Positions 33,920 to 42,446 of a stretch of DNA of 64,000 bases are shown here, one piece after another. The DNA is from Edaphobacter sp. 12200R-103 (lineage in GTDB: Bacteria; Acidobacteriota; Terriglobia; Terriglobales; Acidobacteriaceae). Both the position numbers and the translations under genes were made by a program. The notes under the pieces were generated by a model, which worked only from the letters and a program-made list of their open reading frames with translations, ran no database searches and was not told the DNA's origin. The DNA is taken from positions 2,356,001-2,420,000 of the forward strand of contig NZ_CP048114.1 in assembly GCF_010093025.1 (NCBI RefSeq), given 5' to 3'. Every line of letters starts with the position of its first letter. Position 1 is the first letter of the stretch.

Positions 33920-34361
33920 ATCGCAGCCAACCTGTACCCCGGCCGGAAGGCTGTCAAGCCCCTCTACCATCGCTCAACGCCGTAAGTACCTGTGTATAAA
34001 CCCTTTATAAGGATAATCCTCCGAAAGAAAGATGCCGGATTCCTTCGCTGGAGTCGATAGAATAAAACTGGAAGTCAAAAAGGACTGACGCGCTGAATTG
34101 CGCCACTAACTCCTTCCGGTTCAAGCCTTTGCCTTAAACGCTTTGAATGGAAGACTTTGCCTCAAAACAAGGGAGGGGGCTCCGGTCTTCAGCATCTGCC
34201 CGACGAAATGATAGAATGAAGAAAGCTTGTCGTCTGAAGGGGCGTCGGGCTCGCGACAGGCACATCGATGTGACGTGAGCACACCGTCGCAAGCGATCCG
34301 CGAAACCGAACAAGCAAATCTCAATACGCAAGCGTAAAGAGCGTCTTGCGGAAGGATCGTT

Positions 34362-34595
34362 ATGCCGAAAGAAGGAATCCACCCGAAGTACGAAACCATC
34401 ACCGTCAAGTGCGCCTGCGGAACTCACTTCGAGACCCGCTCCACGCACAAGGGCGACATTGTTCTTGAAATCTGCTCTGCCTGCCACCCTTTCTTTACCG
34501 GCAAGCAGAAGCTGGTCGATACCGCCGGACGCGTCGAGCGCTTCCGCCGCAAGTTCGCCCAGTCGGATGCAGGCAAGGCAGCTGCCGCCAAGTAA
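34362..34595 (+). CDS. rpmE: 50S ribosomal protein L31
   Basis: A 77-residue zinc-type L31: [20 protein letters not shown] ending with [24 protein letters not shown] (in parts), with four cysteine/CxxC ligands present. GGAAGG lies seven bases upstream of the ATG. A possible GC-rich terminator follows. The ~400-base gap upstream likely holds its leader; a TAGAAT at ~34212 could be a -10 box. Confidence 0.95.
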   Translation: MPKEGIHPKYETITVKCACGTHFETRSTHKGDIVLEICSACHPFFTGKQKLVDTAGRVERFRRKFAQSDAGKAAAAK

Positions 34596-34616
34596 GCGGA
34601 GACAGTATCAACCGGA

Positions 34617-34645
34617 GGCCTCCGCCTGTGCGGGGGCCTTCCTTT
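34617..34645 (+). terminator. Terminator or attenuator after rpmE
   Basis: GGCCTCCGC (34617-34625) pairs with GCGGGGGCC (34630-34638) with one G-U, loop CTGT, followed by TTCCTTT. It lies between rpmE and the next gene on the same strand and may only reduce read-through. Confidence 0.55.
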
Positions 34646-34671
34646 GTACGGTTGAACTGGAGAGCCCACGG

Positions 34672-35112
34672 ATGAAGCCCCGCCAACAGCTCGCGATGGA
34701 TCTCGGCAGGAAGATTCCTGGCTGTGTGACCGGCGTCGACTTCGGCCACGGCTGCCTCATGGTCGATAACAGGATCTTCGCTTTCACCCGCGCCGACGAC
34801 AGCGCTGCACTTAAGCTGCCCGAAGCCCGCATCGCCGGTCTGATCGATGAAGGCGAGATGCACCGCCTCATCATGGGTAGACGCACCATGCGCGAATGGG
34901 TCGTTGTCCCCAACATCATGGAGCCGGGCAATCTGCCCCTCCTGCGAGAGGCCAAAGCCTACGTCGCCTCCCTCCCGCAGGAAAAGCGTCGCAGATCCGC
35001 AAAGAAGTCATCCAAAAAAGAAGCGAAGAAGGTCGCCGCAAAAAAAGTAGAAAAGACCGCGGCGAAAGCAGCAAACAAAATTACAAAAAAGACCGCCGGA
35101 AAGACACGTTGA
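34672..35112 (+). CDS. MmcQ/YjbR-like domain protein with lysine-rich histone-like tail
   Basis: 146 residues. The first ~100 resemble the MmcQ/YjbR (TfoX-N-like) fold (NRIFAFTR, LKLPEARIAGLIDEGEMHR, TMREWVVVPNI). From residue ~104 the sequence is almost only Lys, Ala, Ser and Arg (KKSSKKEAKKVAAKKVEK), like bacterial histone-H1-like tails. This suggests nucleic acid binding. The stop overlaps an in-frame TTG of the next gene (TTGA). Start ATG 34672 by composition and a GGAG upstream. Function unknown. Confidence 0.65.
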   Translation: MKPRQQLAMDLGRKIPGCVTGVDFGHGCLMVDNRIFAFTRADDSAALKLPEARIAGLIDEGEMHRLIMGRRTMREWVVVPNIMEPGNLPLLREAKAYVASLPQEKRRRSAKKSSKKEAKKVAAKKVEKTAAKAANKITKKTAGKTR

Positions 35113-35165
35113 AGAAGCGCTACACACTCGAGCAGAAGAAGTGGGACTCGCCCGTCGAACACACG

Positions 35166-36515
35166 ATGCCCGCGCACGCCCGCGTGCCTGCCAGCTTCAA
35201 CATCGGGAACGTCACCATCGCACCCGCCACCGTGCTCGCCCCCATGGCCGGAGTGACCGATACCGTCTTCCGCCGTTTCATCAAGAACGCCAGCCAGTTC
35301 ACTTCACACGAGGGCATCATCCCGAGCGGAGTGCAAAGCGCGGAAAAGCCTGCCCTGAGCGAAGTCGAAGGGAAAGATCTGCGGTTTTCCTCAGCGGGTT
35401 CGGGCCCGGGTGCCCCACATCTCGATTCTGAGATGTGGGCTCAAAACGCTACCGCCATCGAGGCCGCCACCTCCAACCAGCAGTCCGGCTGCGGTCTCAT
35501 CATGACCGAGTTCACCTCCGCCGACGGCCTCTCCCGCATGCGCGAGACCAAGCGCAAGCGATACCTGACCTACTACGACGATGAGCATCCAATCTCGGCG
35601 CAGCTCTTTGGCTCCAATCCCGAGACGCTGGCCGACTCCGCCCGCATCGTCGAGGACGCCGGGTTCGATATGGTCGACCTGAACCTGGGCTGCCCGGCAA
35701 AGCGCGTCGTCGCCTGCAACGGAGGTTCCGGCCTGCTCAAGGATCTTCCCCAGATCGAGCGCATCTTCAAGGCGATTCGCTCAGCCGTAACCATCCCATT
35801 TACGGTCAAGTTCCGACTAGGCTGGAACGACGCGCACATCATCTGCGTCGAGCTGGCAAAGATGGCCGAGGACTGCGGCCTGAACGCCTGCGCTCTGCAC
35901 GCCCGCACCCGCGAGGACGGATACACCGGCCAGGCGCGCTGGGAGTACATCGCTGCCGTCAAAGACGCTGTCAGGATTCCCGTCATCGGCAACGGCGACA
36001 TCCGCACGCCCGAAGACGCTGCCGCCATGGTTGAAAAGACCGGCTGCGACGCCGTCATGATAGGCCGCACCGCACCTTCGAACCCATGGATCTTCCGCCA
36101 GATCGCCCAGTACACCGCGAGCAAGGAAGCGAGCGGCGTCGGCACGTACGATCTTCCGACCAACGAAGACCGCTACCGCATGATCCGCACGTACTTCCAG
36201 ATGCTGGTCGACGAGATCGCACTGGAAGAAGCCGCCGAAGCCGCTCGCGCCGAAGCCATCCTCGCCTCCGGACAGATTGCCCGCGAGAAGCGTCACCGCG
36301 ACGCCGTAGGCAAGATGAAACAGTTCGCCGCCTGGTTTACCCACGGGGTGCCCGGGGGCGGCGCTCTGCGCAAGCAGATCTTCGAATCGAAGAACGGCAA
36401 TGCCGTGATCGACGCTGTAGAGAAGTTCTTCTCGACGCTGCCCGCAGGAATCGTGGAGGAGCCTGCATTCGTTCCCGACACCTCGCTGGAGGCCTTGGGC
36501 GCGGGCTGCGATTAG
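35166..36515 (+). CDS. dus: tRNA-dihydrouridine synthase with internal REP-encoded insert
   Basis: A 449-residue FMN enzyme: IAPATVLAPMAGVTDTVFRRF, GLIMTEFTSADGLSRM, DLNLGCPAKRVVACNGGSGLL with the catalytic cysteine, LHARTREDGYTG, VIGNGDI, and MIGRTAPSNPWIF. It reduces uridines in tRNA D-loops. E. coli DusB is ~321 residues; about 65 extra residues (~41-106) separate the first strand-helix from the second strand, and part of these is encoded by a REP-like element. Start is ATG 35166 or the upstream TTG 35109 that overlaps the previous stop. Confidence 0.88.
   Translation: MPAHARVPASFNIGNVTIAPATVLAPMAGVTDTVFRRFIKNASQFTSHEGIIPSGVQSAEKPALSEVEGKDLRFSSAGSGPGAPHLDSEMWAQNATAIEAATSNQQSGCGLIMTEFTSADGLSRMRETKRKRYLTYYDDEHPISAQLFGSNPETLADSARIVEDAGFDMVDLNLGCPAKRVVACNGGSGLLKDLPQIERIFKAIRSAVTIPFTVKFRLGWNDAHIICVELAKMAEDCGLNACALHARTREDGYTGQARWEYIAAVKDAVRIPVIGNGDIRTPEDAAAMVEKTGCDAVMIGRTAPSNPWIFRQIAQYTASKEASGVGTYDLPTNEDRYRMIRTYFQMLVDEIALEEAAEAARAEAILASGQIAREKRHRDAVGKMKQFAAWFTHGVPGGGALRKQIFESKNGNAVIDAVEKFFSTLPAGIVEEPAFVPDTSLEALGAGCD
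35350..35439. repeat. REP-like element and hairpin inside the dus coding sequence
   Basis: CCTGCCCTGAGCGAAGTCGA, then AGGGAAAGATCTGCGG, is a reverse family-A copy (35350-35394). It is followed by a 10-bp hairpin CCCACATCTC / GAGATGTGGG (35414-35423 with 35430-35439). Both stay in frame with dus. Confidence 0.8.
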
Positions 36516-36550
36516 AGCAAATCGCTAAGTCTAGAAGCGAATCACTAAGC

Positions 36551-36663
36551 CGTCATTCTGAGTAACGCGAAGAATCCCTGTATTTTGCCTGTGGAGCCTA
36601 CGGTGCTCCGGGCAAAACGCAGGGATTCTTCCCCTTCGACTTCGCTCAGGGTCAGAAAGACGA
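36551..36663. repeat. REP-like element, family B (complete hairpin)
   Basis: CGTCATTCTGAGTAACGCGA then AGAATCCCTGTATTTTGCC faces GGCAAAACGCAGGGATTCTT and CTTCGCTCAGGGTCAGAAAG. It fills the convergent gap between dus (+) and the GH16 gene (-) and could end both transcripts. Confidence 0.85.
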
Positions 36664-36678
36664 ATGGGAAGACTGCAC

Positions 36679-37536
36679 CTAAGGTGATGGTTTCTGCTCG
36701 CCCTTATACACGCGCACATAATCGACCAGCATGCGCTGCGGAAAGCTGGTTGTCTCATCCGGGTATCCCGGCCAGGCGCCGCCGACCGCAACATTCAGAA
36801 GCAGAAAAAACGGGTGATCGTAGACCCACTTCGTTCCTGCAGGAAGGTCCTTCGGGGTGCGCTCGACGATCAGCCTGTCATCGAAGAAGAACTTGATGTC
36901 GTTCGGTGCCCACTCAACCGCATAAACATGAAAGCCCGTATTGACTGCCGTGCCCGCCGGAAGAGTAAACGGAAAGGAAATTCCCTTGGCACCGCTATAA
37001 CCGGGTCCGTGCACGGTACTGTAAATGCGTCCCGGCTCACCGATGTTCTCCATCACATCGATCTCACCGGCAGCGGGCCATCGGGCCGAATCAATGTTGT
37101 TGCCCAGCATCCAGAAGGCTGGCCAGATTCCCTTGCCCAGCGGAAGCTGCAGACGTGCCTCGAACCTTCCGTAAGCCTGCGCAAACTGCCCCTTGGTTGT
37201 CAGGCGCGCCGAGGTATACGGCCGTTTAATGCCATCCAGGCCAACGTAGTCTTCCTTCCTCGCTGTAATGACAAGATTGCCGCCTCGCTGCTCGGCATTC
37301 TCCAGCCGCGACGTGTAGCTCTCAAGCTCCTTGTTACCCCAGCCGCCGCCTCCCGTAGCAAAGGTCCACTTCGCCAGATCCGGCGGGCTTCCATCCGGAC
37401 TATTGCACTCGTCGCTCCAGACGAGTTTCCAGCCCGGCCTGTCCTGGTGAGAACGCTGCGCAGTTGCTGCGGAACAGAGCAGCCCCACGCAGGCAATGCA
37501 GATCGCGGATTGCTTTGTTCTTCCTATCACTCGCAT
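36679..37536 (-). CDS. Secreted glycoside hydrolase family 16 (endo-beta-glucanase type)
   Basis: 285 residues with a signal peptide (ending SAATAQ) and a GH16 jelly roll: WSDECNSPDG, WGNKELESYT, the catalytic motif EIDVME at residues 158-163, and STVHGPGY. The pattern with a bulged EIDxxE motif fits laminarinase-type beta-1,3(4)-glucanases. It should be periplasmic or extracellular. It follows the unknown gene at 37539 by two bases, so they share a transcript. Confidence 0.9.
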   Translation of the reverse strand: MRVIGRTKQSAICIACVGLLCSAATAQRSHQDRPGWKLVWSDECNSPDGSPPDLAKWTFATGGGGWGNKELESYTSRLENAEQRGGNLVITARKEDYVGLDGIKRPYTSARLTTKGQFAQAYGRFEARLQLPLGKGIWPAFWMLGNNIDSARWPAAGEIDVMENIGEPGRIYSTVHGPGYSGAKGISFPFTLPAGTAVNTGFHVYAVEWAPNDIKFFFDDRLIVERTPKDLPAGTKWVYDHPFFLLLNVAVGGAWPGYPDETTSFPQRMLVDYVRVYKGEQKPSP

Positions 37537-37538
37537 CG

Positions 37539-39206
37539 TCAGAACCCGTTCGGTGCCTCGGCGAGGCTGGAAGGACCATCTGTGCTTCGCTTTCGCCAGA
37601 CCGCTTTGAGCTTCTGCCGCCAGCGTTCATCGAGTCCAATCAGCTCCCAATCGACCGCAGGAGAAAGATATCGCAAAATGACTTCCGTGGCTGGATGCAC
37701 CCGGAGCGCGGGGGCAACAAGATAGAGCTTGGGAGGAAGCTGTGAGAGGACCAGGCCGTTAAAGTAGCCCGCTCGCTGAAGCTCTCCCGTTCCATAACCG
37801 TTGCCGACACCGGCATCGCTGTGCAGATGATGCCAGCGGACACGAATCCAGTAATCGAGTCCCTGCAGTGCGAGGTGGAGATCCTCGTCTGCCTTCAACT
37901 CGATAACGGCAAGCCTGCCATCGCGCAGAACACCGAGAAGGTCGAGCATGCCACGATCTCCCGCCACAAAGGCAGGAACCTGCGTGTATACGTGCTTCGG
38001 ATCAAGGTGAGCGTCCAGCGGCTCCAGATCACGTCGCAGAACGCTCTCCAACCAGCGCTCAGATTGCATGCGGTAAAGAGCGTCCCGTTTGTCTCCACCC
38101 ACGTGCCTGCGCTCGAACAGCCGCGCCACCAGCTCGCGCAGAGCCTCTTCATTATCGGCACTAAGCACCGTCTCGTTTGCGCCCGCGCCGAAGCTGATCT
38201 CCTCTTGCGCGTTGAACGAGTTGCCCGCATAGCCTGCTCGGATGCGCGCGAACTCCAGGCCATGCAGCAGAAAGGCCACCTCGGCGCCGCTCGAGACGAT
38301 CACCTCGACCTGTGAGCGCGCCTGCTCCGGAACGAGCGACAGCACCCGCGTCTCCGCCATCGCGAAACGCTCGCGCACGGCGAACTGATCGGGAGCATGA
38401 ATCAGCCGTGTGGTGATGTTGCCAGTATCGGCAGGCTCGCGCTGCTCCAGATTCTCTGTCTGCGGATCAAGCTCCCACAGCTCCCACTGCGCTGCACGCT
38501 GGTTCAGCCAGCACATGCGGGCTGCCGTCAGAACGCCACTGCCACGCGGCACAACGAGCTTCAGGCCTTGCCAGACACGGCGACCGTCGCCGCTGGTGCG
38601 GCAGTGCTCCAGCCAGAGAATCCCAATGGTCAGGATTCCATCGATCGTAGCTTGCGCCTCTTCCGGATTTACCCCGACCACGGCCCACGCATGCTGTCCC
38701 TGCACCAAGGTGCCGCGCGCGTATGCCGGCCCGAAACTCTTCTCGAGATCCATGGCGGTTCGCAGCCCCTCCACCTTCCACTGCGGAAAGGCGCGGGTGA
38801 GGACGCGGTCCAGCACACGAAGATATTTCACCCTGGTGGCCTCGCGGGTCGAAGGCGTCCTCCGGTCACGATCTGCAACAAGCTCCAGTATCTGTGGCCG
38901 GGTTTGCCCGAAACGCAGCACATGGACACGCAGCACAGCACCTCGCGCCTCGACAGAGATCACCCGGCGGACAAGATTGGCCTCCTCGCTCCAGATCTGC
39001 AGCGTGCACCGGCCATGCTCAAGCGCAAGCCGATACTTCGCCGCACGCATGTCGAAGGCGATGCGCCCCTCTTCAAGCACTGCCGCGTTGGGATAGCGTG
39101 AGAGGAACTGTTCCATCGCCGCAGCAATCGTTTCGGGCGGCTGCTCTTCGACCGGCTTGCGTGCCTTGCCGGCAAGACCGGCTCCTGCTCCGCGTGAGAA
39201 AGGCAT
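37539..39206 (-). CDS. Unknown 555-residue protein with PD-(D/E)XK-like C-terminal motif
   Basis: I do not recognise the first ~370 residues, which are mostly alpha/beta with no signal peptide or membrane helix. The C-terminal part has QSERWLESVLRRDL (Glu383/387), then RGMLDLLGVLRDG (Asp422) and RLAVIELKADED (Glu436-x-Lys438), followed by a helix. The order D-x13-ExK with an upstream Glu matches the PD-(D/E)XK nuclease core, close in style to NucS/RecB-like domains. It sits between a GNAT gene and the GH16 gene, with no defence or repair genes next to it. Confidence 0.7.
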   Translation of the reverse strand: MPFSRGAGAGLAGKARKPVEEQPPETIAAAMEQFLSRYPNAAVLEEGRIAFDMRAAKYRLALEHGRCTLQIWSEEANLVRRVISVEARGAVLRVHVLRFGQTRPQILELVADRDRRTPSTREATRVKYLRVLDRVLTRAFPQWKVEGLRTAMDLEKSFGPAYARGTLVQGQHAWAVVGVNPEEAQATIDGILTIGILWLEHCRTSGDGRRVWQGLKLVVPRGSGVLTAARMCWLNQRAAQWELWELDPQTENLEQREPADTGNITTRLIHAPDQFAVRERFAMAETRVLSLVPEQARSQVEVIVSSGAEVAFLLHGLEFARIRAGYAGNSFNAQEEISFGAGANETVLSADNEEALRELVARLFERRHVGGDKRDALYRMQSERWLESVLRRDLEPLDAHLDPKHVYTQVPAFVAGDRGMLDLLGVLRDGRLAVIELKADEDLHLALQGLDYWIRVRWHHLHSDAGVGNGYGTGELQRAGYFNGLVLSQLPPKLYLVAPALRVHPATEVILRYLSPAVDWELIGLDERWRQKLKAVWRKRSTDGPSSLAEAPNGF

Positions 39207-39241
39207 AGCCGAACGCTAACATATCTTTCGAGCCGTACTAC

Positions 39242-39664
39242 TCAGAGTCGCATCCGGAAATGAAAATCGGAGATGCGAAGCCCCTGGCGAAAGTAGAAGG
39301 CATGGGCCTCGTGGCGATGCGTTCCCGAATCGAGCGAAAACGTCTCGCAGCCCTCTTCCCTCGCCAGCGCAATCAGCCATGCGATCATCTGCGCGCCGAA
39401 TCCATGGGAACGCATCGCTTCATCGGTGACGAGGTCATCCACATAGAGTGTCTTTCCGCTCCACAGAACATGCATCACGCGAAATCCAGCAACCGAAGCC
39501 ACTGAACCCTCGTGATCGAGAAAAGCAAGACGATAGCCTTCGCTTTGCTGCTGCTCAATCCGATTCACAAAGGTCTCCGCCGTCAGTGCGGGACGCAATT
39601 GGTGCATCACCGGAAAGCATCGACGAATCTGTTCTTTGCTCTCGGCCAGTTGAATGGCAGCCAT
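39242..39664 (-). CDS. GNAT family N-acetyltransferase
   Basis: A 140-residue single-domain acetyltransferase: LRPALTAETFVNRI, GYRLAFLDHEGSVASVAGF, YVDDLVTDEAMRSHGFGAQMI (acetyl-CoA loop RSHGFGA), and LDSGTHRHEAHAFYFRQGL. It lies four bases after the BstA-like gene on the same strand. Substrate unknown. Confidence 0.87.
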   Translation of the reverse strand: MAAIQLAESKEQIRRCFPVMHQLRPALTAETFVNRIEQQQSEGYRLAFLDHEGSVASVAGFRVMHVLWSGKTLYVDDLVTDEAMRSHGFGAQMIAWLIALAREEGCETFSLDSGTHRHEAHAFYFRQGLRISDFHFRMRL

Positions 39665-39668
39665 TCGA

Positions 39669-40202
39669 CTACCATCCTTCGCCGAGGCGCAGATGCGTAA
39701 TATGCGCTACGTGATGTCGAGAGTGCCACGCATACATCAGCGTGGCCGCATCCACAGACACTTCACCCGACTCCGGGTGCCGATAGCCGCGCATCCACTG
39801 CTCTTCCGTCAGCGACTGCAGCAGCATCACCCATCGCGCGTGAAGGCTCTCAATCAGTTCCAGAGACCACTCCACGGGAGCAGCTGAGTCGTGAAGCGTA
39901 GCCCAGGAATCCTGGTCATAGGGCTTGATCGTGGGCCAGTCTTCAGTGAGGGCAAGGCGAATACGGATAAACGCATTCATGTGGCTGTCGGCAATGTGGT
40001 GCACCAACTGCCGCACTGTCCATCCACCTTCGCGATAGGGCGTATTCAACTGCGCTGAACCCAGTCCATCGACTACGTTGCGTAACTGCTCGGGCAACTC
40101 CGCCAGGGTTGCGATTGCATTCGTCCGATCTTCACTGGAAATTGTCTCCGGCCGCTCAAACCGTCCGATAGGGTAGCGCGGATCCGTTGCCGTAGTGCTC
40201 AT
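39669..40202 (-). CDS. YfiT/BstA-like DinB-superfamily protein
   Basis: 177 residues with the YfiT pattern: DPRYPIGRFERPETISSEDR, LNTPYREGGWTVRQLVHHIADSHMNAFIR, and WHSRHHVAHITHLR, giving three histidines for a metal site. Bacillus YfiT (BstA) is a thiol S-transferase linked to bacillithiol; other members are metal-dependent hydrolases of unknown use. ATG 40202 has AGAGGAG nine bases upstream. It heads a likely unit with the GNAT gene. Confidence 0.85.
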   Translation of the reverse strand: MSTTATDPRYPIGRFERPETISSEDRTNAIATLAELPEQLRNVVDGLGSAQLNTPYREGGWTVRQLVHHIADSHMNAFIRIRLALTEDWPTIKPYDQDSWATLHDSAAPVEWSLELIESLHARWVMLLQSLTEEQWMRGYRHPESGEVSVDAATLMYAWHSRHHVAHITHLRLGEGW

Positions 40203-40393
40203 CCGTGTAGCTCCTCTCACGCGTCTTTTCTCAAAAGCTAGCACAGCCCGGTTGCATCCTCCGGAGAAAAGACGGGGACCGGGGTGGTTTTCTTTCCACA
40301 ATGTGCCTTCGCGCGGCGCCATATCGACGCTATGTCATGGTGCAGCAGACATCTACATGGACACGATTACGACACTGACCCGATCGACAGTAC

Positions 40394-41815
40394 CTAACTG
40401 GCCGGTAAAGAAACGCGAAACTCGGTGCGTCCTGGCTCCGATTCGAAATCGATGCCGCCATCGTTGTGACTTACAAGCCGACGGGTGATGTCGAGTCCTA
40501 ACCCCGTACCCTGCCCCACAGGTTTGGTGGTAAAGAAGGGATCGAAGATTTTTGACCGAATCGCCGCCGGAATGCCGGCACCATCATCGACGATACGGAC
40601 TACGACACGATCATTCTCGCGTGCAGCACGAACCGCCACGCACCCTCCGTTCGGTGCAGCGTCCAGTGCGTTGTCGATCAGGTTTCCCCATATCTGGTTG
40701 AACTCGGCAGCGTAGCCTAGAACCTGCGGCAGGGCATCGTCGATCTCGAGCGTTACCTTCACCGACTTCTCCCTGGCCTTTGCGTTCAGCACTGTGACGG
40801 CATTCCTTAAACCGATAACGAGATCGATCTGCTCGGCAGTGATGGCCTGGTCCATGTGAGTGAAACCCTTCACCGCAAGAATCAGGCTGGAGATCCGCAT
40901 CGCCGATCCATGAATCTCGGAGGCAAGCCGGCGTACAGCACAACCGCTTGCAGCCCAACGCAGGGTCGAGGCAAGGGCCTCTCCGGGAACACTCTGGGCG
41001 GCTGCCTCCAGTGCATCGAAGCTGATCTCGGTATCGGCCAGCATCTGTGCATCTCCGGTTGCAAGGCCGTGCACCGATAGCCAATCGGCGATCGCCTCCT
41101 CGCGATCCAGCTGCTCCAGAGGGGACCGTTCCGTCGCGTGCGCTGCCAGACAACGCTCCCGTATGGTTTCGACCGCGGCCAGTTGTGCTTCGGACAGGCG
41201 GGACATCCCCAACGCGAGCGTAGCCGCCTCCGAGTCCTCCAGCCGGTCCGTCAGCAGGCTTACACTGCGTTCGATCGCCGATGCAGGATTGTTCAACTCA
41301 TGCGCCAATCCTGCCGAAAGCTTGCCCAGCGAGATCATCTTTTCGTTCTGTAGCTCGGCCGAGGTAAACAGCCTTGCGCGATCGATCAACCGGTGCACCA
41401 GCAGAGTGGTCAACTCGAAGCACTCGCGGGTCATTTCGCGGATCTGGTCGCGGTGCAGCATGAACACCTCGCTGGGATCGAGGGCCATCGAATTTCCAGG
41501 CGCCACCGTAATGCGCGAATACGGCAACAGGCCCGCGACGTCTCCGGAATGCCATTCGACCAGCTTGTTGGGGCCAGCGCCCCGATCGATAAACAGGGCC
41601 ATTCGGCCTGAAAGAACGAGATACATCCATTCCACAGGCCAGCCCTTGTGCGAAACAATCTCGCCTGTCTGCAATGCGCGCAGAGCTCCGTGCCGGGCCA
41701 GCCACGCCAGTTCGTCCTGCGGCGCGGAACCGATGGCCGCATGTGCCGCCAGTCGCTGGATCATATTGTTGTCGGTCGCTTCTTCCACCGCCCGTCGATC
41801 CTCACAGAACCCCAC
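40394..41815 (-). CDS. Soluble histidine kinase with N-terminal cyclic-nucleotide-binding-like domain
   Basis: 473 residues. Residues ~20-140 resemble a CRP-type cNMP-binding domain (IVSHKGWPVEWMYLVLSGRMALF, VEWHSGDVAGLLPYS). His172 in GLAHELNNPASA is the phospho-acceptor of the HisKA helix. The C-terminus is a HATPase (NQIWGNLIDNALDAAP, DDGAGIPAAI, GQGTGLGLDITRRLV). There is no membrane segment and no response regulator next door. Start GTG 41815 lies within a perfect 8-bp hairpin (CCCACGGA/TCCGTGGG), and ATG 41764 is an alternative, so the N-terminus is uncertain. Confidence 0.88.
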   Translation of the reverse strand: MGFCEDRRAVEEATDNNMIQRLAAHAAIGSAPQDELAWLARHGALRALQTGEIVSHKGWPVEWMYLVLSGRMALFIDRGAGPNKLVEWHSGDVAGLLPYSRITVAPGNSMALDPSEVFMLHRDQIREMTRECFELTTLLVHRLIDRARLFTSAELQNEKMISLGKLSAGLAHELNNPASAIERSVSLLTDRLEDSEAATLALGMSRLSEAQLAAVETIRERCLAAHATERSPLEQLDREEAIADWLSVHGLATGDAQMLADTEISFDALEAAAQSVPGEALASTLRWAASGCAVRRLASEIHGSAMRISSLILAVKGFTHMDQAITAEQIDLVIGLRNAVTVLNAKAREKSVKVTLEIDDALPQVLGYAAEFNQIWGNLIDNALDAAPNGGCVAVRAARENDRVVVRIVDDGAGIPAAIRSKIFDPFFTTKPVGQGTGLGLDITRRLVSHNDGGIDFESEPGRTEFRVSLPAS

Positions 41816-41926
41816 GGACTCACAGAATCCGTGGGATTTCCTCCGGTCACAAGGTACCAGATCGAGAGTCTCTTCCCGGCAAAAAGGCCAAAACTGGCAT
41901 TTGACGTATCGGGAGCGCGGATCGAA

Positions 41927-42343
41927 TCATACTTTTGTAAAGAGCACGAGTTCTTTTGGCGGATTCGCCGCCAGGGCCTGAAGACGATCTTTCAGGTTGG
42001 CGACGTGCAGCTCCAGCTTGTGGCCATCAGGGTCCAGGAAGTAGAAGGAGTTTCCCGGGCTCTTGTTTTCCTGCCAGCTTTGGGCACCTGCTGCCTGCAT
42101 TTTCGCAACGGCAGCATCGAAATCCGCAGCGTCTATCGTGAAGGCGAGATGCGTGTATTCCTTCAAGGGGCCGCTTCTGGTCTCAGAATCCAGATTGAGG
42201 CAGATCCAATCTCTACCAGCCTCAAAATAAGCTCCTCTGTACCATCGCGCTACCGGCCGCAATCCGAGAATTTCGGCATAAAACCGGAAAGATCTTTCCA
42301 AATCCCGGACTGCAAAGGTTACGTGGTTGATCCCTGTCACCAT
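41927..42343 (-). CDS. FosA-like glyoxalase-family thiol transferase
   Basis: 138 residues of the vicinal-oxygen-chelate fold. Metal ligands His7, His65 and Glu111 and the residues Thr9, Trp46, Cys48, Lys94, Ser95, Ser99, Tyr101 and Arg120 can all be placed where FosA has H7, H64, E110, T9, W46, C48, K90, S94, S98, Y100 and R119. FosA enzymes add glutathione (or bacillithiol in FosB) to fosfomycin. Many environmental relatives are not resistance genes in practice. It stands alone, divergent from tldD. Confidence 0.8.
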   Translation of the reverse strand: MVTGINHVTFAVRDLERSFRFYAEILGLRPVARWYRGAYFEAGRDWICLNLDSETRSGPLKEYTHLAFTIDAADFDAAVAKMQAAGAQSWQENKSPGNSFYFLDPDGHKLELHVANLKDRLQALAANPPKELVLFTKV

Positions 42344-42446
42344 CCGACTATTATCCGCTCCTCGGCTTCAAATGAGCCGAGCCGGACGGATGTGCCTGCA
42401 TACGGGCGTTGCCGCATCCTCGCCCGGCTCCTATCATCAAATAGAC

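Noticed and set aside
32464..33999. A 511-codon plus-strand frame opposite the ADOP permease
   Set aside because: Composition (Gln, Arg, Pro, His) fits a shadow frame; ADOP motifs are strong on the minus strand.
34100..34135. A GGTTCAAGCC string resembling a tRNA T-loop upstream of rpmE
   Set aside because: The flanking bases do not pair as a T-stem and no anticodon or acceptor stem is present.
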